Origin: Mycobacterium sp. ACS1612
GTDB lineage: Bacteria; Actinomycetota; Actinomycetes; Mycobacteriales; Mycobacteriaceae
Length of the DNA stretch: 64,000 nucleotides
Assembly: GCF_001667505.1 (NCBI RefSeq)
Contig: NZ_LZHZ01000021.1
Span: 1-64,000, forward strand
Direction: 5' to 3'
Positions 27,881-39,039 of this stretch are shown here, piece by piece. Both the position numbers and the translations under genes were made by a program. How positions within the stretch are numbered: position 1 is the first letter of the stretch; every line of letters begins with the position of its first letter. The notes below the pieces were generated by a model. It was not told the origin of the DNA, made no database searches, and saw nothing but the letters and a program-made list of their open reading frames with translations.

Positions 27881-28516
27881 ATGGGTTGGGACATCCGTAT
27901 CGCGGCAATCGCGATGCTTTCCGCAGTGCTCGTTGTCCCGGGCTGCGGCGACAAGAGCGACGCCACCGCGACGCCGACATCCTCCGCGGCCACCGAGTCG
28001 TCGGCGACACCGACACCGAAAGCGTCTGACGAGGACCAGATCCGCGACGTGATCACCCAGGAAAGCGCGGCTTTCAGCGCGTGGGACTTCGCCAAGGTCG
28101 GGCAGTTCACCTGCCCGAAATATCGCGACCACGCCGCATCCCCGGACAGCGCCATCCCCCCGATGAAGATGTTCTCCGCCGACGCGGCGGCGTCGATGGG
28201 TGCGCAGGCGTTCGCCCAGCAACTCGGCGGTGAGTTCGCCGGCGCCTCCGAGCAATCACTGCAGGCGGTGGCCGACGCGGTGATCCGCCAGGACGAGCCC
28301 GCTTACAAGGCCGCCATGCTCGACGTGGTGAAGAACTCCATGTCGGTTCAACTGGTCAAGGTGGACAACATCGTGGTCAATGGCGACACCGCGACCGCCG
28401 ACGTCACGCTGACGCAGCGGACCGGCACCAAGGAACCTCAGAACAGGACCTCTCCGGTGACGCTGGTCCGCGAGAACGGGGTATGGCTGGATTGCACCGC
28501 GCCCGAACAGCAGTGA
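27881..28516 (+). CDS. Putative lipoprotein inserted between ftsZ and ftsQ
   Basis: The 211-residue product starts at an ATG after an AGGGGGC site. It has a type II signal peptide with lipobox-like VPGC (residues 17-20), a Thr/Ser/Ala-rich linker, then a globular domain (about 48-211) with DEDQIRDVITQESAAFSAWDFA, PKYRDHAASP and a final beta part (VVNGDTATADVTLTQRTG, GVWLDCTA) resembling NTF2-like/DUF4878 lipoprotein domains. It runs against the cluster, is divergent from ftsZ and convergent with ftsQ, ending 1 bp from its stop. The function is unknown. Confidence 0.85.
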   Translation: MGWDIRIAAIAMLSAVLVVPGCGDKSDATATPTSSAATESSATPTPKASDEDQIRDVITQESAAFSAWDFAKVGQFTCPKYRDHAASPDSAIPPMKMFSADAAASMGAQAFAQQLGGEFAGASEQSLQAVADAVIRQDEPAYKAAMLDVVKNSMSVQLVKVDNIVVNGDTATADVTLTQRTGTKEPQNRTSPVTLVRENGVWLDCTAPEQQ

Positions 28517-28517
28517 G

Positions 28518-29420
28518 CTATTTGACGGTGGGCAGATCCGGGCTGGACACGTCATACGTCTGACCCGGCTGAGTCAGCAGCGCGCCCAGCTTGAGCGCCT
28601 TCTCCTCGGTGCGGTCGGTGGTGCCCCACACCACCGTTCTGCCGTCGATCAACGTCAGCGTGATCGCGGCTACCGACGGCGCGGCGATGCGGCCGACCTG
28701 TCCGGCCACCTCGGGGCGCAGCGCGGTCATCACCTGTAACGCCGCCTTCGTCGGGGCGTCGCTGGGCCCCGGGTTGTCGGTGTCCAGATAGGGCACGCCG
28801 GCGGGCGGCGGTGCCGTCGCGAAATCGACGCCGTCCTTGTCGAACAGGTGCGGGCCGTCCGGATAGTCCTTGACCACGACGGGGATTCGCTCGGTGACGG
28901 TGACGCGCAACGTCGACGGGTACTGCCGCTGAACGCGCGCGGTGGCCACCCGCCGGATCGCCGCGACGCGCTCGGCCACCGCGTCGGTGTCGACCTGCAG
29001 CAGCGGTGTGCCGGGTTGTACCGCGGCGGCGGCGATCACCTCGTCCTGTGTCGCCGCGCCCAACCCGACCACGACGATGTTGCGCGCAGACATGATCGGC
29101 GTGAAGTACAGCAGCAGGCCGAGGCCGACCACGACGACGCTGATCAGCGCCGACCACATCAACACCTTCAGGCCCCGAACCGCCCGGCGGCCAAGCTTTT
29201 TCGAGTCGTCGGCTGGCCCGCCCATGACGCGGCGCTTCGCCTCCCGGCGGGCATTCTCGATCGCCATCGCCCTGGCCTGCGCGGCGCGGCGCTCCTCGCG
29301 CTCCCGCCGGGCCCGCCGTCGCGGCCCCTCGTAGTCGGCCGCGGCGGCAGGTGGCAACGTCTCCTGCGGGGCGCCCGCCTCGCTTGCGTCCTGATCAGTC
29401 GATTCGGTCGGCTCGGTCAT
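28518..29420 (-). CDS. ftsQ: Cell division protein FtsQ
   Basis: The 300-residue bitopic protein has a long charged cytoplasmic N-terminus (residues 1-87, [18 protein letters not shown]), one membrane helix (about 90-110), a POTRA domain ([20 protein letters not shown] ... [11 protein letters not shown]) and the C-terminal beta domain. It bridges early and late divisome parts. It overlaps murC by 4 bp. Confidence 0.96.
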   Translation of the reverse strand: MTEPTESTDQDASEAGAPQETLPPAAAADYEGPRRRARREREERRAAQARAMAIENARREAKRRVMGGPADDSKKLGRRAVRGLKVLMWSALISVVVVGLGLLLYFTPIMSARNIVVVGLGAATQDEVIAAAAVQPGTPLLQVDTDAVAERVAAIRRVATARVQRQYPSTLRVTVTERIPVVVKDYPDGPHLFDKDGVDFATAPPPAGVPYLDTDNPGPSDAPTKAALQVMTALRPEVAGQVGRIAAPSVAAITLTLIDGRTVVWGTTDRTEEKALKLGALLTQPGQTYDVSSPDLPTVK

Positions 29421-30889
29421 CGGAGCGCTTTCCCCGACCCGCCCGGTGCGCTGCGGTTGGCCTTGATGCGAAGCTCGGCAAGGATTTCCTTGCCGAGCAC
29501 CGTGACATCGCCTGCGCCCATGGTGATGACGACGTCGCCGGGATCGGCGGCGGCGGCCACCTTCTCCGCCACCGCGGAGAGGTCCGGCACGTAGGTCACG
29601 GGTGCGGTGACGTGGTCGACGATCATCGCGCCGCTGACGCCCGCCATCGGTTGTTCACGGGCGGCGTAGACGTCGAGGACGAACACTTCGTCGGCTTGGC
29701 TGAGGGCCTGCCCGAACTCGCGGGCGAAAGTCGCTGTCCGCGAATACAAGTGCGGTTGGAAAACGACGATGGAGCGGCCGGCGAATCCGGGGTCGCCCTG
29801 CTGAGCGACCGCGCGCAGAGCGGTGATCGTGGCGGCCACCTCGGTCGGGTGATGCGCGTAATCGTCGAAGACCCGCACCCCGTTTGTGGTGCCGACCAGT
29901 TCGAACCGTCGCCGCACCCCCTCGAAATTGGCCAGCCCGTCGAGCACCCCGTCGACGGGCGCGCCGATGTGGGTGGCCGCCAGCAGCGCACCGAGAGCGT
30001 TGAGCGCCATGTGCCTGCCAGGCACCGACAGCCGCATCACCCGGGGGTGCGTTTCCCCCTCGAGCCGGATGTGGGCGACCGCGCCGGTGCCCTGCTGTTC
30101 CCAACTCAACAGTGTGCCCGCCAGCTGTTGCGTCGGGTCGCTTCCGTACCGCAGCACCCGAATGCCAAGCGCGGCAGTGCGTTCGGCAAGACCGGCGGCA
30201 CCGGCGTCGTCGGTGCAGACCACCAGAACGCCACCTGGTTTCAGACGCTCGACGAAGCCGTCGAACACCGCGCTGTAGGCCTCGGCGCTGCCGAAGAAGT
30301 CGAGGTGGTCGGCCTCGATGTTGGTGACCACGGCGACGTCGGGGGTGTACTCCAGCAGCGATCCGTCACTCTCGTCGGCCTCGGCGACGAAACAGTCGCC
30401 GCTGCCGTGGTGGGCGTTGGTGCCCGCCTCGCCGAGATCGCCTCCCACCGCGAACGACGGATCAAAGCCGCTGTGCTGCAACGCCACGATCAACATCGAC
30501 GTCGTCGTCGTCTTGCCGTGGGTGCCGGTGACCATCAGCGTGGTGTGCCCGGCCATCAGCTTGGCCAGCACCACAGGCCGCATGATCACCGGAATGCCGC
30601 GGCGACGCGCCTCCACCAGTTCGGGGTTGGTCTTGGGAATGGCGGCGTGTGTGGTGACCACCGCGGTCGGTCCGCCCGGCAGCAGGTCCAGCGACGACTC
30701 GTCGTGTCCGATCCGGATCGAGGCGCCGCGGGCGCGCAGCGCGATCACCCCGCGCGATTCCTTGGCGTCCGAACCGGACACCATGCCGCCCCTGTCGAGC
30801 AGGATGCGCGCGATACCGGACATCCCGGCTCCGCCGATGCCGACCATGTGCACCCGCTGCAGCTCTTCCGGTAGCGAATTGCCGTTCAT
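29417..30889 (-). CDS. murC: UDP-N-acetylmuramate-L-alanine ligase MurC
   Basis: A 490-residue Mur ligase: N-terminal Rossmann [15 protein letters not shown], central ATP loop [14 protein letters not shown] near residue 120, and C-terminal [10 protein letters not shown] and FQPHLYSRT motifs typical of MurC. It adds L-Ala to UDP-MurNAc. It overlaps murG and ftsQ by 4 bp each. Confidence 0.98.
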   Translation of the reverse strand: MNGNSLPEELQRVHMVGIGGAGMSGIARILLDRGGMVSGSDAKESRGVIALRARGASIRIGHDESSLDLLPGGPTAVVTTHAAIPKTNPELVEARRRGIPVIMRPVVLAKLMAGHTTLMVTGTHGKTTTTSMLIVALQHSGFDPSFAVGGDLGEAGTNAHHGSGDCFVAEADESDGSLLEYTPDVAVVTNIEADHLDFFGSAEAYSAVFDGFVERLKPGGVLVVCTDDAGAAGLAERTAALGIRVLRYGSDPTQQLAGTLLSWEQQGTGAVAHIRLEGETHPRVMRLSVPGRHMALNALGALLAATHIGAPVDGVLDGLANFEGVRRRFELVGTTNGVRVFDDYAHHPTEVAATITALRAVAQQGDPGFAGRSIVVFQPHLYSRTATFAREFGQALSQADEVFVLDVYAAREQPMAGVSGAMIVDHVTAPVTYVPDLSAVAEKVAAAADPGDVVITMGAGDVTVLGKEILAELRIKANRSAPGGSGKALR

Positions 30890-31995
30890 CGCAACCGCTT
30901 TCTCGCGACTTCGAGCGCCACTTCGGCGACTCGCTGCGCCGCGTCCCTGTGCCCGGCGAGCGCGGCGGCGGCGGTCATCGCCTGCAGCCTGGCGTCGTCG
31001 TTGAGCAGGCCGGTCACCGTGTCCGCGACGAAGGCCGGGCTGAGGTCGGCGTCGTCGACCAGCAGACCGCCGCCTGCGGTGACCACGGGCAGCGCGTTGA
31101 GTCGTTGTTCGCCGTTGCCGATCGGAAGCGGCACGTACACCGCGGGCAGGCCGACGTCGGTCACCTCGGCGACCGTCATGGCCCCCGACCGGCAGACCGC
31201 CAGGTCGGCCGCCGCATATGCCAGGTCCATCCGATCCAGATACGGCACCGCGACGTACGGCGGGTCGCCGTCGGCGGGTTCGCTAAGGTCGAGGGTGTTC
31301 TTCGGGCCGTGCGCGTGCAGCACCGAAATGCCAGCGGCGGCAAGGTCTTTCGCAGCACCGGCGACGGCCTGGTTGATTCGCTGCGCGCCCTGGGAGCCGC
31401 CTGTCACCAGCAACACCTTGGCGTCCTCGGCGAAGCCGAAGTGGGCCCGCGCCTGGCTGCGTAGCGCCTTGCGGTCCAGTGCCGTGATCGATGCGCGCAC
31501 CGGCACCCCGACGACCTCGACGCGCTTCAACCCGGGATCGGGGACCGCCGACAACACCCGTTGTGCGGAGCGCGCCCCCACCCGGTTGGCCCACCCGGCG
31601 CGCGCGTTGGCCTCATGCACCACGACGGGAACGCGACGCCTCAGCGGCCCGCCGCGGGCGGCCAGGTACGCGGGCAGTGCGACGTAGCCGCCGAAGCCGA
31701 TCACCACGTCGGCGTCTACGTCGTCGAGCACTGCCCGGGTTTGCCGGACCGCGCGTCGCACCCGCAGCGGCAACCGCACCAGGTCACCCGAGGGCTTGCG
31801 AGGCAGCGGCACGGGGGTGATCAACTCGAGGCGATATCCGCGCTCGGGCACCAGTCGCGTTTCCAGGCCACGCTGGGTGCCCAGCGCCGTGATGCGAATC
31901 TCCGGGTCGAGCGCGGTGAGCGCGTCGGCCACGGCCATGGCGGGCTCGACATGCCCTGCCGTGCCGCCGCCCGCAAGGACGACTGACGTGCTCAC
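30886..31995 (-). CDS. murG: Lipid II synthase MurG (GT28)
   Basis: The start is a GTG at 31995 ([20 protein letters not shown]) in a GTGA overlap with the ftsW stop; the very long frame upstream is the ftsW shadow. The 369-residue glycosyltransferase has the three Gly-rich loops [17 protein letters not shown] and [11 protein letters not shown], and the acceptor/donor region [11 protein letters not shown]. It transfers GlcNAc onto lipid I at the inner membrane face. Confidence 0.97.
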   Translation of the reverse strand: MSTSVVLAGGGTAGHVEPAMAVADALTALDPEIRITALGTQRGLETRLVPERGYRLELITPVPLPRKPSGDLVRLPLRVRRAVRQTRAVLDDVDADVVIGFGGYVALPAYLAARGGPLRRRVPVVVHEANARAGWANRVGARSAQRVLSAVPDPGLKRVEVVGVPVRASITALDRKALRSQARAHFGFAEDAKVLLVTGGSQGAQRINQAVAGAAKDLAAAGISVLHAHGPKNTLDLSEPADGDPPYVAVPYLDRMDLAYAAADLAVCRSGAMTVAEVTDVGLPAVYVPLPIGNGEQRLNALPVVTAGGGLLVDDADLSPAFVADTVTGLLNDDARLQAMTAAAALAGHRDAAQRVAEVALEVARKRLR

Positions 31996-33515
31996 CCGTA
32001 ACGCTGACCTTCCAATGTTCGCGCCCGGCGCGGTCGCTGGGCGCCTCCATGATGCCCTGCGCGCCGACCCTGCCGGTCGGCCGGTTGGGATTTGCGCTTC
32101 TTGGCGGGCGCGGGCTTGCGGTCCGGTTTGCGCTCGGGTTTGCGCGGTGCCTTGGCGGAGCCCGCGCCGGGCTTGGTGCGCAACCGGTCGCGCAACGCCT
32201 CGGTCTTGGTCGGCACGTACGGCTCCGGCAGCGGCAGCCGCAACAACCGGTTGACCCGGTCGTCGCGCCCCGCACGCAGCGCGGCTACCGCCTCTGGTTC
32301 GTGCCTGGCCGCATTCGCCATGATGCCGATGATCAAAAGTGTTGTCGCGGTTGATGTTCCGCCCGCTGAGATGAGCGGTAGCTGGAGTCCGGTGACCGGC
32401 AGCAGGCCGACCACGTAGCCGACGTTGATGAACACCTGACCCATCACCCACAGCGTCGCGGTGGCGGTCAGCAGCCGGAGGAACGGGTCGGCGGAGCGCC
32501 GCGCGATCCGCATGCCGGTGTAGCCGAACAACCCGAACAGACACAGCAACCCGACGGCCCCGACGAACCCGAGTTCCTCGCCGATGATCGCGAAGATGAA
32601 GTCGTTGTGGGCGTTGGGCAGGTAGTTCCACTTGGCGGTGCCCTGCCCGAGTCCGTCGCCGAACACGCCGCCGTTGGCCAGGGCGAACCGGGCCTGGCGT
32701 GCCTGGTAGCCGGAGCCCTGCGAGTCGGCGCCCGGGTTGAGCCAGGACTGCACCCGGTCGGATCGGTATCCCTCGGAGACCGCCAGCACGGCCGCTGAGG
32801 CAATGACCGCGAGCAGTGAGGACAAGAACACCCGCAGCGGCAGGCCCGCGTACCACAGCAGGCCGAGCAGAATGATGCCGAGCGACACCGTCTGCCCCAG
32901 GTCGGGCTGCGCGACGATCAGCGCCAGCGCGATCACCGCGGCGGGCACCAGCGGGATCAGCATCTCGCGAAGTGAGGCATGCTCCATGCGCCGCGCCGCG
33001 AGCAGATGCGCACCCCAGATGGCGAATGCGATCTTGGCCAGTTCGGACGGCTGCATGGAGAACCCGGCGATCACGAACCAGCCGCGGGAACCGTTGGCTT
33101 CGGTGCCGATGCCCGGGATCAGCACCAGCACGAGCATCACGATGGTGAGCGCGAAGCCGGTGAACGCCAGCCTGCGCATCAACTGCACGGGCATGCGCAG
33201 CGCGACGTAGAAGGCAAGTAATCCCACAACGGTCCACAGCACCTGCCTGGCGAAGATCGCCCACGGTGAGCCGTCCTCGTCGTAGCTGTGCACGCCCGAG
33301 GCGGACAACACCATGGTCAGGCCAAGCGTGATGAGCAGCGCGGTGACCGCGATGATGAGGTGGAACGATGTCATCGGCCGGCCGAGCCACGCGCCGAATC
33401 TGGTCCGCGGCGCGGGCGCCTCGGCCGTGACGACACCGGCCTCGGACCCGTCGCTGCCCGGTTCGGTGTTCGGCTTCGTACGCCGGTGCCGCAACCGGCT
33501 CAGGATGTTGCTCAC
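31992..33515 (-). CDS. ftsW: SEDS-family septal peptidoglycan polymerase FtsW
   Basis: The 507-residue SEDS protein has ten membrane helices after a 45-residue cytoplasmic lead. Family motifs include [40 protein letters not shown] and PLISAGGTS. The long basic C-terminal tail ([20 protein letters not shown] to the end) is typical of mycobacteria, where it contacts FtsZ and PbpB. It works with PbpB to polymerise septal wall. Confidence 0.96.
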   Translation of the reverse strand: MSNILSRLRHRRTKPNTEPGSDGSEAGVVTAEAPAPRTRFGAWLGRPMTSFHLIIAVTALLITLGLTMVLSASGVHSYDEDGSPWAIFARQVLWTVVGLLAFYVALRMPVQLMRRLAFTGFALTIVMLVLVLIPGIGTEANGSRGWFVIAGFSMQPSELAKIAFAIWGAHLLAARRMEHASLREMLIPLVPAAVIALALIVAQPDLGQTVSLGIILLGLLWYAGLPLRVFLSSLLAVIASAAVLAVSEGYRSDRVQSWLNPGADSQGSGYQARQARFALANGGVFGDGLGQGTAKWNYLPNAHNDFIFAIIGEELGFVGAVGLLCLFGLFGYTGMRIARRSADPFLRLLTATATLWVMGQVFINVGYVVGLLPVTGLQLPLISAGGTSTATTLLIIGIMANAARHEPEAVAALRAGRDDRVNRLLRLPLPEPYVPTKTEALRDRLRTKPGAGSAKAPRKPERKPDRKPAPAKKRKSQPADRQGRRAGHHGGAQRPRRARTLEGQRYG

Positions 33516-33521
33516 CGGCGG

Positions 33522-34913
33522 CTACCGGATCAGTGCGGACACGGCGGCGGCGAACGCATCGCCGCGCTGGCCGTAGCCGCTGAACTGGTCGAAGGACGCA
33601 CCGGCCGGGGCCAGTAACACGGTGTCGCCGGGAGTCGCCAAGCCGCGGGCGGCGTCGACGACCTCAGTCATCAGTCGAGTCACATTTACCCCACGCACCC
33701 CAGAATCCTCCCCCGTCACAACCTCCACGACGGGTACATCCGGGGCGTGTCGCGATAACGCATCCCGGATCAGGTTCCGGTCGCGACCGATCAACACCAC
33801 TCCGACCAGGCGATTCGCCACTGCAACAACCAGTTCGTCGACCGAGGCGCCCTTCAGCAGACCACCGGCGATCCACACCACCCGCGGATAGGCGGTGATC
33901 GACGCCTGCGCCGCGTGCGGGTTGGTGGCTTTGGAGTCGTCGACGTAGCTGACGCCGTCGACGTCACCGACCACCTGCGCGCGGTGCTTACCAACTTCGA
34001 AGTCGCGCAGCGCGGCGGCGATGGCCTCCGGTGGCACGTCGACGGCGCGGGCCAGCGCCGCGGCGGCCAACGCGTCGAGCACCCCCACCGGGCCCGCCAC
34101 CGGAATGGCGGCGGCGTCGACGAGCGGCACGTCGTCGCCGAACGCGTTGTCGACGAGCACCCCGTCGCGCACACCCAACTCCCCCGGCCCCGGTTCACCG
34201 AGCCGGAAGCCGACCCGCACACCCGCGGCAGCGCGAGGCAGCAGGCCGGCAGCGACCGGGTCGTCGAGTCCGACCACGGCGACGCGGCCGTCGAGCACCC
34301 TGGCCTTGTCGCGGGCGTAGGCCTCCATAGACCCGTGCCAGTCGAGGTGATCCTCGGCGACGTTGAGCACCGCGCCCGCCTCCGGGCGCAGCGACGGCGC
34401 CCAGTGCAGTTGGAAGCTGGACAGCTCGACGGCCATCAACTCGGCCCTCTGCTCGAGCACATCGAGCACCGGGTCGCCGATGTTGCCGCACAGCAGCGCG
34501 CTGCGGCCCGCGGCGACCAGCATCGCGTGCAACATCGACGTGGTCGTGGTCTTGCCGTTGGTGCCGGTCACGACGAGCCAGCGACGCGGCTGCCCGAACC
34601 GGCCGGAAACGTCCAGCCGCCAAGCCAATTCGACATCGCCCCAGATCGGCACGCGCGCTGCCACTGCCGCGGCAGGCACCGTCGCGGTCGGCGGCAGGCC
34701 GGGGCTGGTGACCACCAGGTCGAAATCGGTTATCCGCTCGGCGGCGCTGGCCGCGTCGATGACCGCGACGCCGTTCTGCGCGAACTCGGTCAGCATCGAC
34801 GGGCTGTCGTCGGTCAGCGTGGCGCGCGCGCCGAGCGGCGTCAGCGCGGCCAGGATCGCGCGGCCGGTGACGCGGGCACCGGCGACGAGAACCTTGGCCC
34901 CTGACAGCTCCAC
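33522..34913 (-). CDS. murD: UDP-N-acetylmuramoylalanine-D-glutamate ligase MurD
   Basis: A 463-residue Mur ligase with N-terminal [13 protein letters not shown] loop [18 protein letters not shown] near residue 120, [20 protein letters not shown], and [17 protein letters not shown], the MurD signature. Adds D-Glu. It is 1 bp downstream of mraY and 6 bp upstream of ftsW. Confidence 0.98.
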   Translation of the reverse strand: MELSGAKVLVAGARVTGRAILAALTPLGARATLTDDSPSMLTEFAQNGVAVIDAASAAERITDFDLVVTSPGLPPTATVPAAAVAARVPIWGDVELAWRLDVSGRFGQPRRWLVVTGTNGKTTTTSMLHAMLVAAGRSALLCGNIGDPVLDVLEQRAELMAVELSSFQLHWAPSLRPEAGAVLNVAEDHLDWHGSMEAYARDKARVLDGRVAVVGLDDPVAAGLLPRAAAGVRVGFRLGEPGPGELGVRDGVLVDNAFGDDVPLVDAAAIPVAGPVGVLDALAAAALARAVDVPPEAIAAALRDFEVGKHRAQVVGDVDGVSYVDDSKATNPHAAQASITAYPRVVWIAGGLLKGASVDELVVAVANRLVGVVLIGRDRNLIRDALSRHAPDVPVVEVVTGEDSGVRGVNVTRLMTEVVDAARGLATPGDTVLLAPAGASFDQFSGYGQRGDAFAAAVSALIR

Positions 34914-34914
34914 G

Positions 34915-35994
34915 TCAGGCTCCGACAGTGGTCAGCCACTCGCTGTAGAAGAGCGCGACCCCAAGACCACACGCGATCGCCGTGAGCAGCCAGAACCGGA
35001 TGATGACGGTGGTCTCCGCCCAGCCGACGAGTTCGAAGTGGTGATGAAACGGCGCCATCCGGAAGACACGGCGCCCAGTGGTGCGAAACGCCATGATCTG
35101 CACGACGACCGACGTCACCTCGGCCACGAACAGCGCGCCGAGCACGACGGCCAGCATCTCGGTGCGGCTGGTCACCGACAGCCCGGCGATGATGCCGCCC
35201 AGCGCCAGCGACCCGGTGTCGCCCATGAAGATCTTGGCGGGCGCGGCGTTCCACCACAGGAAGCCGATGCAGGCGCCCGCGGTCGCCGCCGCGATGATCG
35301 CGAGGTCCAGCGGGTCGCGCACGTTGTAGCAGCCGAGGCCGGGGCTGGTGGCGCAGGCGTTGCGGAACTGCCAGAACGTGATGAGCACGTATGCCGCGCA
35401 CACCATGGCCATCGCGCCCGCGGCGAGGCCGTCGAGGCCGTCGGTGAAGTTCACCGCGTTCGACCAAGCGCTGACGATCACGATGCAGAACAGCACGAAG
35501 ATCGCCGGAGCCAGGGTGACGGTGGCGATCTCGCGCACATACGACAGTTCGGGGCTGCCCGGCGTCAGCCCGTCGGCGTTGCGGAACTGCAGGGCCAGCA
35601 CGCCGAACAACACGGCGGCCGCCAGGATGCCGATCGTCTTGGCGGTCTTGTTCAGCCCCAGATTCCGGGCCCGGCGGATCTTGATCAGGTCGTCGACGAA
35701 CCCGACGGCGCCCAACGCGGTGGCGAGGAACAGCACCAGCCAGCCCGACGCCGACGGTCCTTTGCCGTCCATCACGACGCCGATCAACTGGGTGCCCAGG
35801 TAACCCGCCCAGATGCCCGCCACGATCGCGACGCCGCCCATCGACGGGGTGCCGCGCTTCTTGTGGTGGCTCGGCGGCCCGTCCTCGCGGATCTCGTGGC
35901 CGAACCCCTGGCGGGTGAACAACTTGATCAGCAGCGGTGTGAGCAGGATCGACACCGTCAGCGCGATGCCGACGGCGATGAGGATCTGCCTCAT
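34915..35994 (-). CDS. mraY: Phospho-N-acetylmuramoyl-pentapeptide transferase MraY (MurX)
   Basis: A 359-residue, ten-helix membrane enzyme with signatures [24 protein letters not shown] (catalytic Asp pair), [12 protein letters not shown] and [12 protein letters not shown], and the C-terminal [13 protein letters not shown]. It makes lipid I from UDP-MurNAc-pentapeptide and decaprenyl phosphate. It overlaps murF by 4 bp. Confidence 0.98.
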   Translation of the reverse strand: MRQILIAVGIALTVSILLTPLLIKLFTRQGFGHEIREDGPPSHHKKRGTPSMGGVAIVAGIWAGYLGTQLIGVVMDGKGPSASGWLVLFLATALGAVGFVDDLIKIRRARNLGLNKTAKTIGILAAAVLFGVLALQFRNADGLTPGSPELSYVREIATVTLAPAIFVLFCIVIVSAWSNAVNFTDGLDGLAAGAMAMVCAAYVLITFWQFRNACATSPGLGCYNVRDPLDLAIIAAATAGACIGFLWWNAAPAKIFMGDTGSLALGGIIAGLSVTSRTEMLAVVLGALFVAEVTSVVVQIMAFRTTGRRVFRMAPFHHHFELVGWAETTVIIRFWLLTAIACGLGVALFYSEWLTTVGA

Positions 35995-37475
35995 CGGCGA
36001 GCCTCAGCGGTCAGCGCGTCGCCCAGCGCACCCAGCCCTGCCGCGTTCGAGGCTTTCACCAGCACCACGTCGCCGGCCTGCAGTTCGGCCTGAAGCAATG
36101 CCAGCGCGGCGTCGGCGTCGGCGACCATGGTGACCTCGGAGCCCCACGATCCCTCCATCACCGCCCCGTGGTGCATGGCGCTCATAGCCCTCCCGGTTCC
36201 CACGACGACGAGTCGAGACACATCTAATCGCACCGCCAACCGGCCGATGCGGTCATGCTCGGTTATCGCAGCGTCGCCGAGTTCGGCCATCTCACCGAGC
36301 ACCGCCCAACTGCGCCGCTTCCCGCCGCCCTCGCGGGCGATGGCGGCCAGCGCCTTCAGCCCCGCCGCCATGGAGTCCGGGTTGGCGTTGTAGGCATCGT
36401 TGATGACGGTCACACCGTCGGCGCGGGTGGCCACCTGCATCCGGTGTTTGGACACCGGGGCGGCCGCGGCCAGCGCGGCGGCGACCTGGTCGAGCGTCGC
36501 ACCGCACTCGAGCGCGACGGCCGCCGCGCACAGCGCGTTGGACACCTGATGGTCGCCGTGGACGGCCAGCGCGACGTCGATCTGCCCGGCTTCGGTGTGC
36601 AGGGTGAACCGAGGCCGGGCCAGCGCGTCGAGCGTGACGACGTCGGCCCGCACATCGGCGGTGGCCGATCGACCCACCCGCACCACCCGCGCGGACGTCT
36701 GCTCGGCCATCGCGCCCACCGCGCTGTCGTCGACGTTGAGGATCACCACGCCCGACGCTGGAACTGCTTGCGGCAGTTCGGCTTTGGTCGCAGCGATGGC
36801 CTCCCTGGAGCCGAATTCGCCGAGGTGCGCGGTGCCGACGTTGAGCACGACGGCGATCGACGGCGGTGCGATCTCGGCCAGCGCCGCGATGTTGCCGGGA
36901 TGGCGCGCCGACATCTCCAGCACCAAGTAGTCGGTGGACTCGGTGGCGCGCAGCACCGTCCACGGGTGGCCGAGTTCGTTGTTGAAGGAACCCGGCGGTG
37001 CGACCACTTCGCCCAGCGGCGCGAGCACCGCGGCCAGCAGATCCTTTGTCGACGTCTTCCCCGACGAACCGGTGATCCCGACGATCGTCAGACCGCCCGC
37101 GACCAATTCCGCCGCGACCGCCTGTGCCAGTCGCGCCAGCGCCGCGAGCACTGCGGCGCCCGATCCGTCGGTGTCGTGTTCCAACACGCTCGCCCCGGCA
37201 TCGCGGGCGGGCGCGGAGTCGACCACGATCGCGGGTACCCCCACCGGACGTGCGGCCAGCACCGCGACGGCGCCCGCGTCGACGGCGGCGGCGGCGAAGT
37301 CGTGGCCGTCGGACCGCGCGCCGGGCAGAGCGAGGAACAGCGAGCCGGGAGTGACTGCGCGCGAATCGAATTCAACGGTTCCCGTGATGCGCGTGGTCTC
37401 CGCCTTGTGCGGCGAGATGTCGGCGAGCCTGCCGCCGACCATGTCGGCGACCTGGGCCACGGTCAGCTCGATCAC
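35991..37475 (-). CDS. murF: UDP-MurNAc-tripeptide D-alanyl-D-alanine ligase MurF
   Basis: A 494-residue Mur ligase: ATP loop [18 protein letters not shown] near residue 135, [37 protein letters not shown] and [11 protein letters not shown]. Adds D-Ala-D-Ala. It overlaps murE and mraY by 4 bp each. Confidence 0.98.
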   Translation of the reverse strand: MIELTVAQVADMVGGRLADISPHKAETTRITGTVEFDSRAVTPGSLFLALPGARSDGHDFAAAAVDAGAVAVLAARPVGVPAIVVDSAPARDAGASVLEHDTDGSGAAVLAALARLAQAVAAELVAGGLTIVGITGSSGKTSTKDLLAAVLAPLGEVVAPPGSFNNELGHPWTVLRATESTDYLVLEMSARHPGNIAALAEIAPPSIAVVLNVGTAHLGEFGSREAIAATKAELPQAVPASGVVILNVDDSAVGAMAEQTSARVVRVGRSATADVRADVVTLDALARPRFTLHTEAGQIDVALAVHGDHQVSNALCAAAVALECGATLDQVAAALAAAAPVSKHRMQVATRADGVTVINDAYNANPDSMAAGLKALAAIAREGGGKRRSWAVLGEMAELGDAAITEHDRIGRLAVRLDVSRLVVVGTGRAMSAMHHGAVMEGSWGSEVTMVADADAALALLQAELQAGDVVLVKASNAAGLGALGDALTAEARR

Positions 37476-38995
37476 GGCCTCGGCCTTCGCGCTTCGAGGG
37501 CCTGCGCGAGTTCGACGCGGTCGTCGAACGGCTTGGTCCGCCCGCGGCTGGTCTGGCCCGCCTCGTGGCCCTTGCCCGCGATCAGCACCACGTCACCATG
37601 TTGCGCCCATGCCACCGCATGGTCGATCGCCTCACGGCGGTCGCCGATCTCGACCACCTGGGCCGCGCCCTGTTTGGCGCCGGCCACGATCGCCGCCCTG
37701 ATCGCGGCGGGTTCCTCGTCGCGGGGGTTGTCGTCGGTGACCACCACCAGATCGGCCAGTTCGGCCGCCACTCGGCCCATCGGCTCCCGCTTGCCGGGGT
37801 CGCGGTTGCCGCCGGCGCCGAACACGACGGCGAGCCTGCCGTCGCTCTGCGCCCGCAGCGTCTCGAGGACCGCACGCAGCGCCCCCGGCTTGTGCGCGTA
37901 GTCGACGAGCGCGAGGAAGCCCTGCCCGCGGTCGATCGGTTCGAGTCGGCCGGGCACCGTGGCGGTGCGCAGTCCCGGCGCGGCCTGCTCCGGCGACACC
38001 CCGACCGCGTCCAGCAGCGCGATCGCCAGCAGGCAGTTGCCGACGTTGTAGCGGCCCGGCAGCCCGATCCGCAGTCCGTGGTGCACCCCCGCCGGGTCGA
38101 CGGCGAAGAACTCCTGGGCGCCGAGATCGACGGTGGTGATGTCCTCCACCCGCCAGTCGGCGTCACGTCCGGTGGCGCTGACCGACACCGGCTGGTGCGC
38201 GACCCTGACCATCTGACGTCCCGCGTCGTCGTCGATGCAGATCACGGAAAGCGTTGCGTGCGTCGGTGATTGGGGGTCGAACAGCCGCGCCTTGGCGTCG
38301 AAGTAGTCCTGCATCGTCGGATGGAAGTCGAGGTGGTCGCGCGACAGGTTGGTGAAGCCGCCGACCGCGAAATGGACGCCGTCGACGCGGCCCAAGACCA
38401 GCGCGTGGCTGGACACCTCCATCACGACGGTGTCGACGCCCTGTTCGACCATCACCGCCAGCAGCGCCTGCAGGTCGGGCGCCTCCGGCGTGGTGAGCGC
38501 GCTGGGCTGCTCGCGGCCGTCGATGCGGACGCCGACGGTGCCGATCAGGCCGGCCACCCGGTCCGCCGAGCGCAGGCCCGCCTCCACCAGATACGTCGTC
38601 GTGGTCTTACCGGACGTGCCCGTCACGCCGATCACCCGCAGCCGGTCCGACGGATGTCCGTAGACGGCGGCCGCCAATTCGCCGAGCACCGAACGCGGCT
38701 CGGGGTGCAGCAGCACAGGCACGTCGACGTCGGCGCCCATCGCGTCGACACCCTGCGGGTCCGTCAGGACGGCGACGGCGCCGCGCGCCACCGCGTCAGC
38801 GGCATAGCGCCCGCCGTGCGCCGACGCGCCAGGCAGCGCCGCGAACAGGTCGCCGGGCTGCGCGTTCTGGCCCCGCAGCGTGACGCCGGTGACCTGGACG
38901 TCCGGCACGGCTCCTCCGCCTGCGGGCACTGCCCGCACCTGCTGCGCCAATCGCCCCAGCAGTTCGCCGACAGGATGAGTGGGACGCAGGTTCAT
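37472..38995 (-). CDS. murE: UDP-MurNAc-dipeptide-meso-diaminopimelate ligase MurE
   Basis: A 507-residue Mur ligase with ATP loop [18 protein letters not shown] near residue 125 and the DNPRDEEP motif that specifies meso-diaminopimelate over lysine, matching a mycobacterial wall. It is 42 bp behind pbpB, the only sizeable gap inside the mur part of the operon; that gap holds a hairpin. Confidence 0.98.
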   Translation of the reverse strand: MNLRPTHPVGELLGRLAQQVRAVPAGGGAVPDVQVTGVTLRGQNAQPGDLFAALPGASAHGGRYAADAVARGAVAVLTDPQGVDAMGADVDVPVLLHPEPRSVLGELAAAVYGHPSDRLRVIGVTGTSGKTTTTYLVEAGLRSADRVAGLIGTVGVRIDGREQPSALTTPEAPDLQALLAVMVEQGVDTVVMEVSSHALVLGRVDGVHFAVGGFTNLSRDHLDFHPTMQDYFDAKARLFDPQSPTHATLSVICIDDDAGRQMVRVAHQPVSVSATGRDADWRVEDITTVDLGAQEFFAVDPAGVHHGLRIGLPGRYNVGNCLLAIALLDAVGVSPEQAAPGLRTATVPGRLEPIDRGQGFLALVDYAHKPGALRAVLETLRAQSDGRLAVVFGAGGNRDPGKREPMGRVAAELADLVVVTDDNPRDEEPAAIRAAIVAGAKQGAAQVVEIGDRREAIDHAVAWAQHGDVVLIAGKGHEAGQTSRGRTKPFDDRVELAQALEARRPRP

Positions 38996-39010
38996 GGCGT
39001 AGACACCCTA

Positions 39011-39039
39011 CCGACCTGGCCGCGCAGGCCACGTCGGTC
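39011..39039 (-). promoter_or_regulatory. Intercistronic hairpin at the pbpB/murE junction
   Basis: ACCGAC-C-TGGCC-GCGCA-GGCCA-C-GTCGGT folds as an 11-bp stem with one C-C mismatch and a 5-base loop. It overlaps the pbpB stop codon and ends 15 bp before the murE start. No U-run follows, so it is not an intrinsic terminator; RNA processing or translation control between the two genes is possible. Confidence 0.5.

Noticed and set aside
29351..30874. 507-residue plus-strand frame
   Set aside because: Shadow of murC on the opposite strand with typical GC-skew composition.
30886..33390. 834-residue minus-strand frame covering murG
   Set aside because: The first half is the ftsW region read out of frame; real murG begins at the GTG at 31995.
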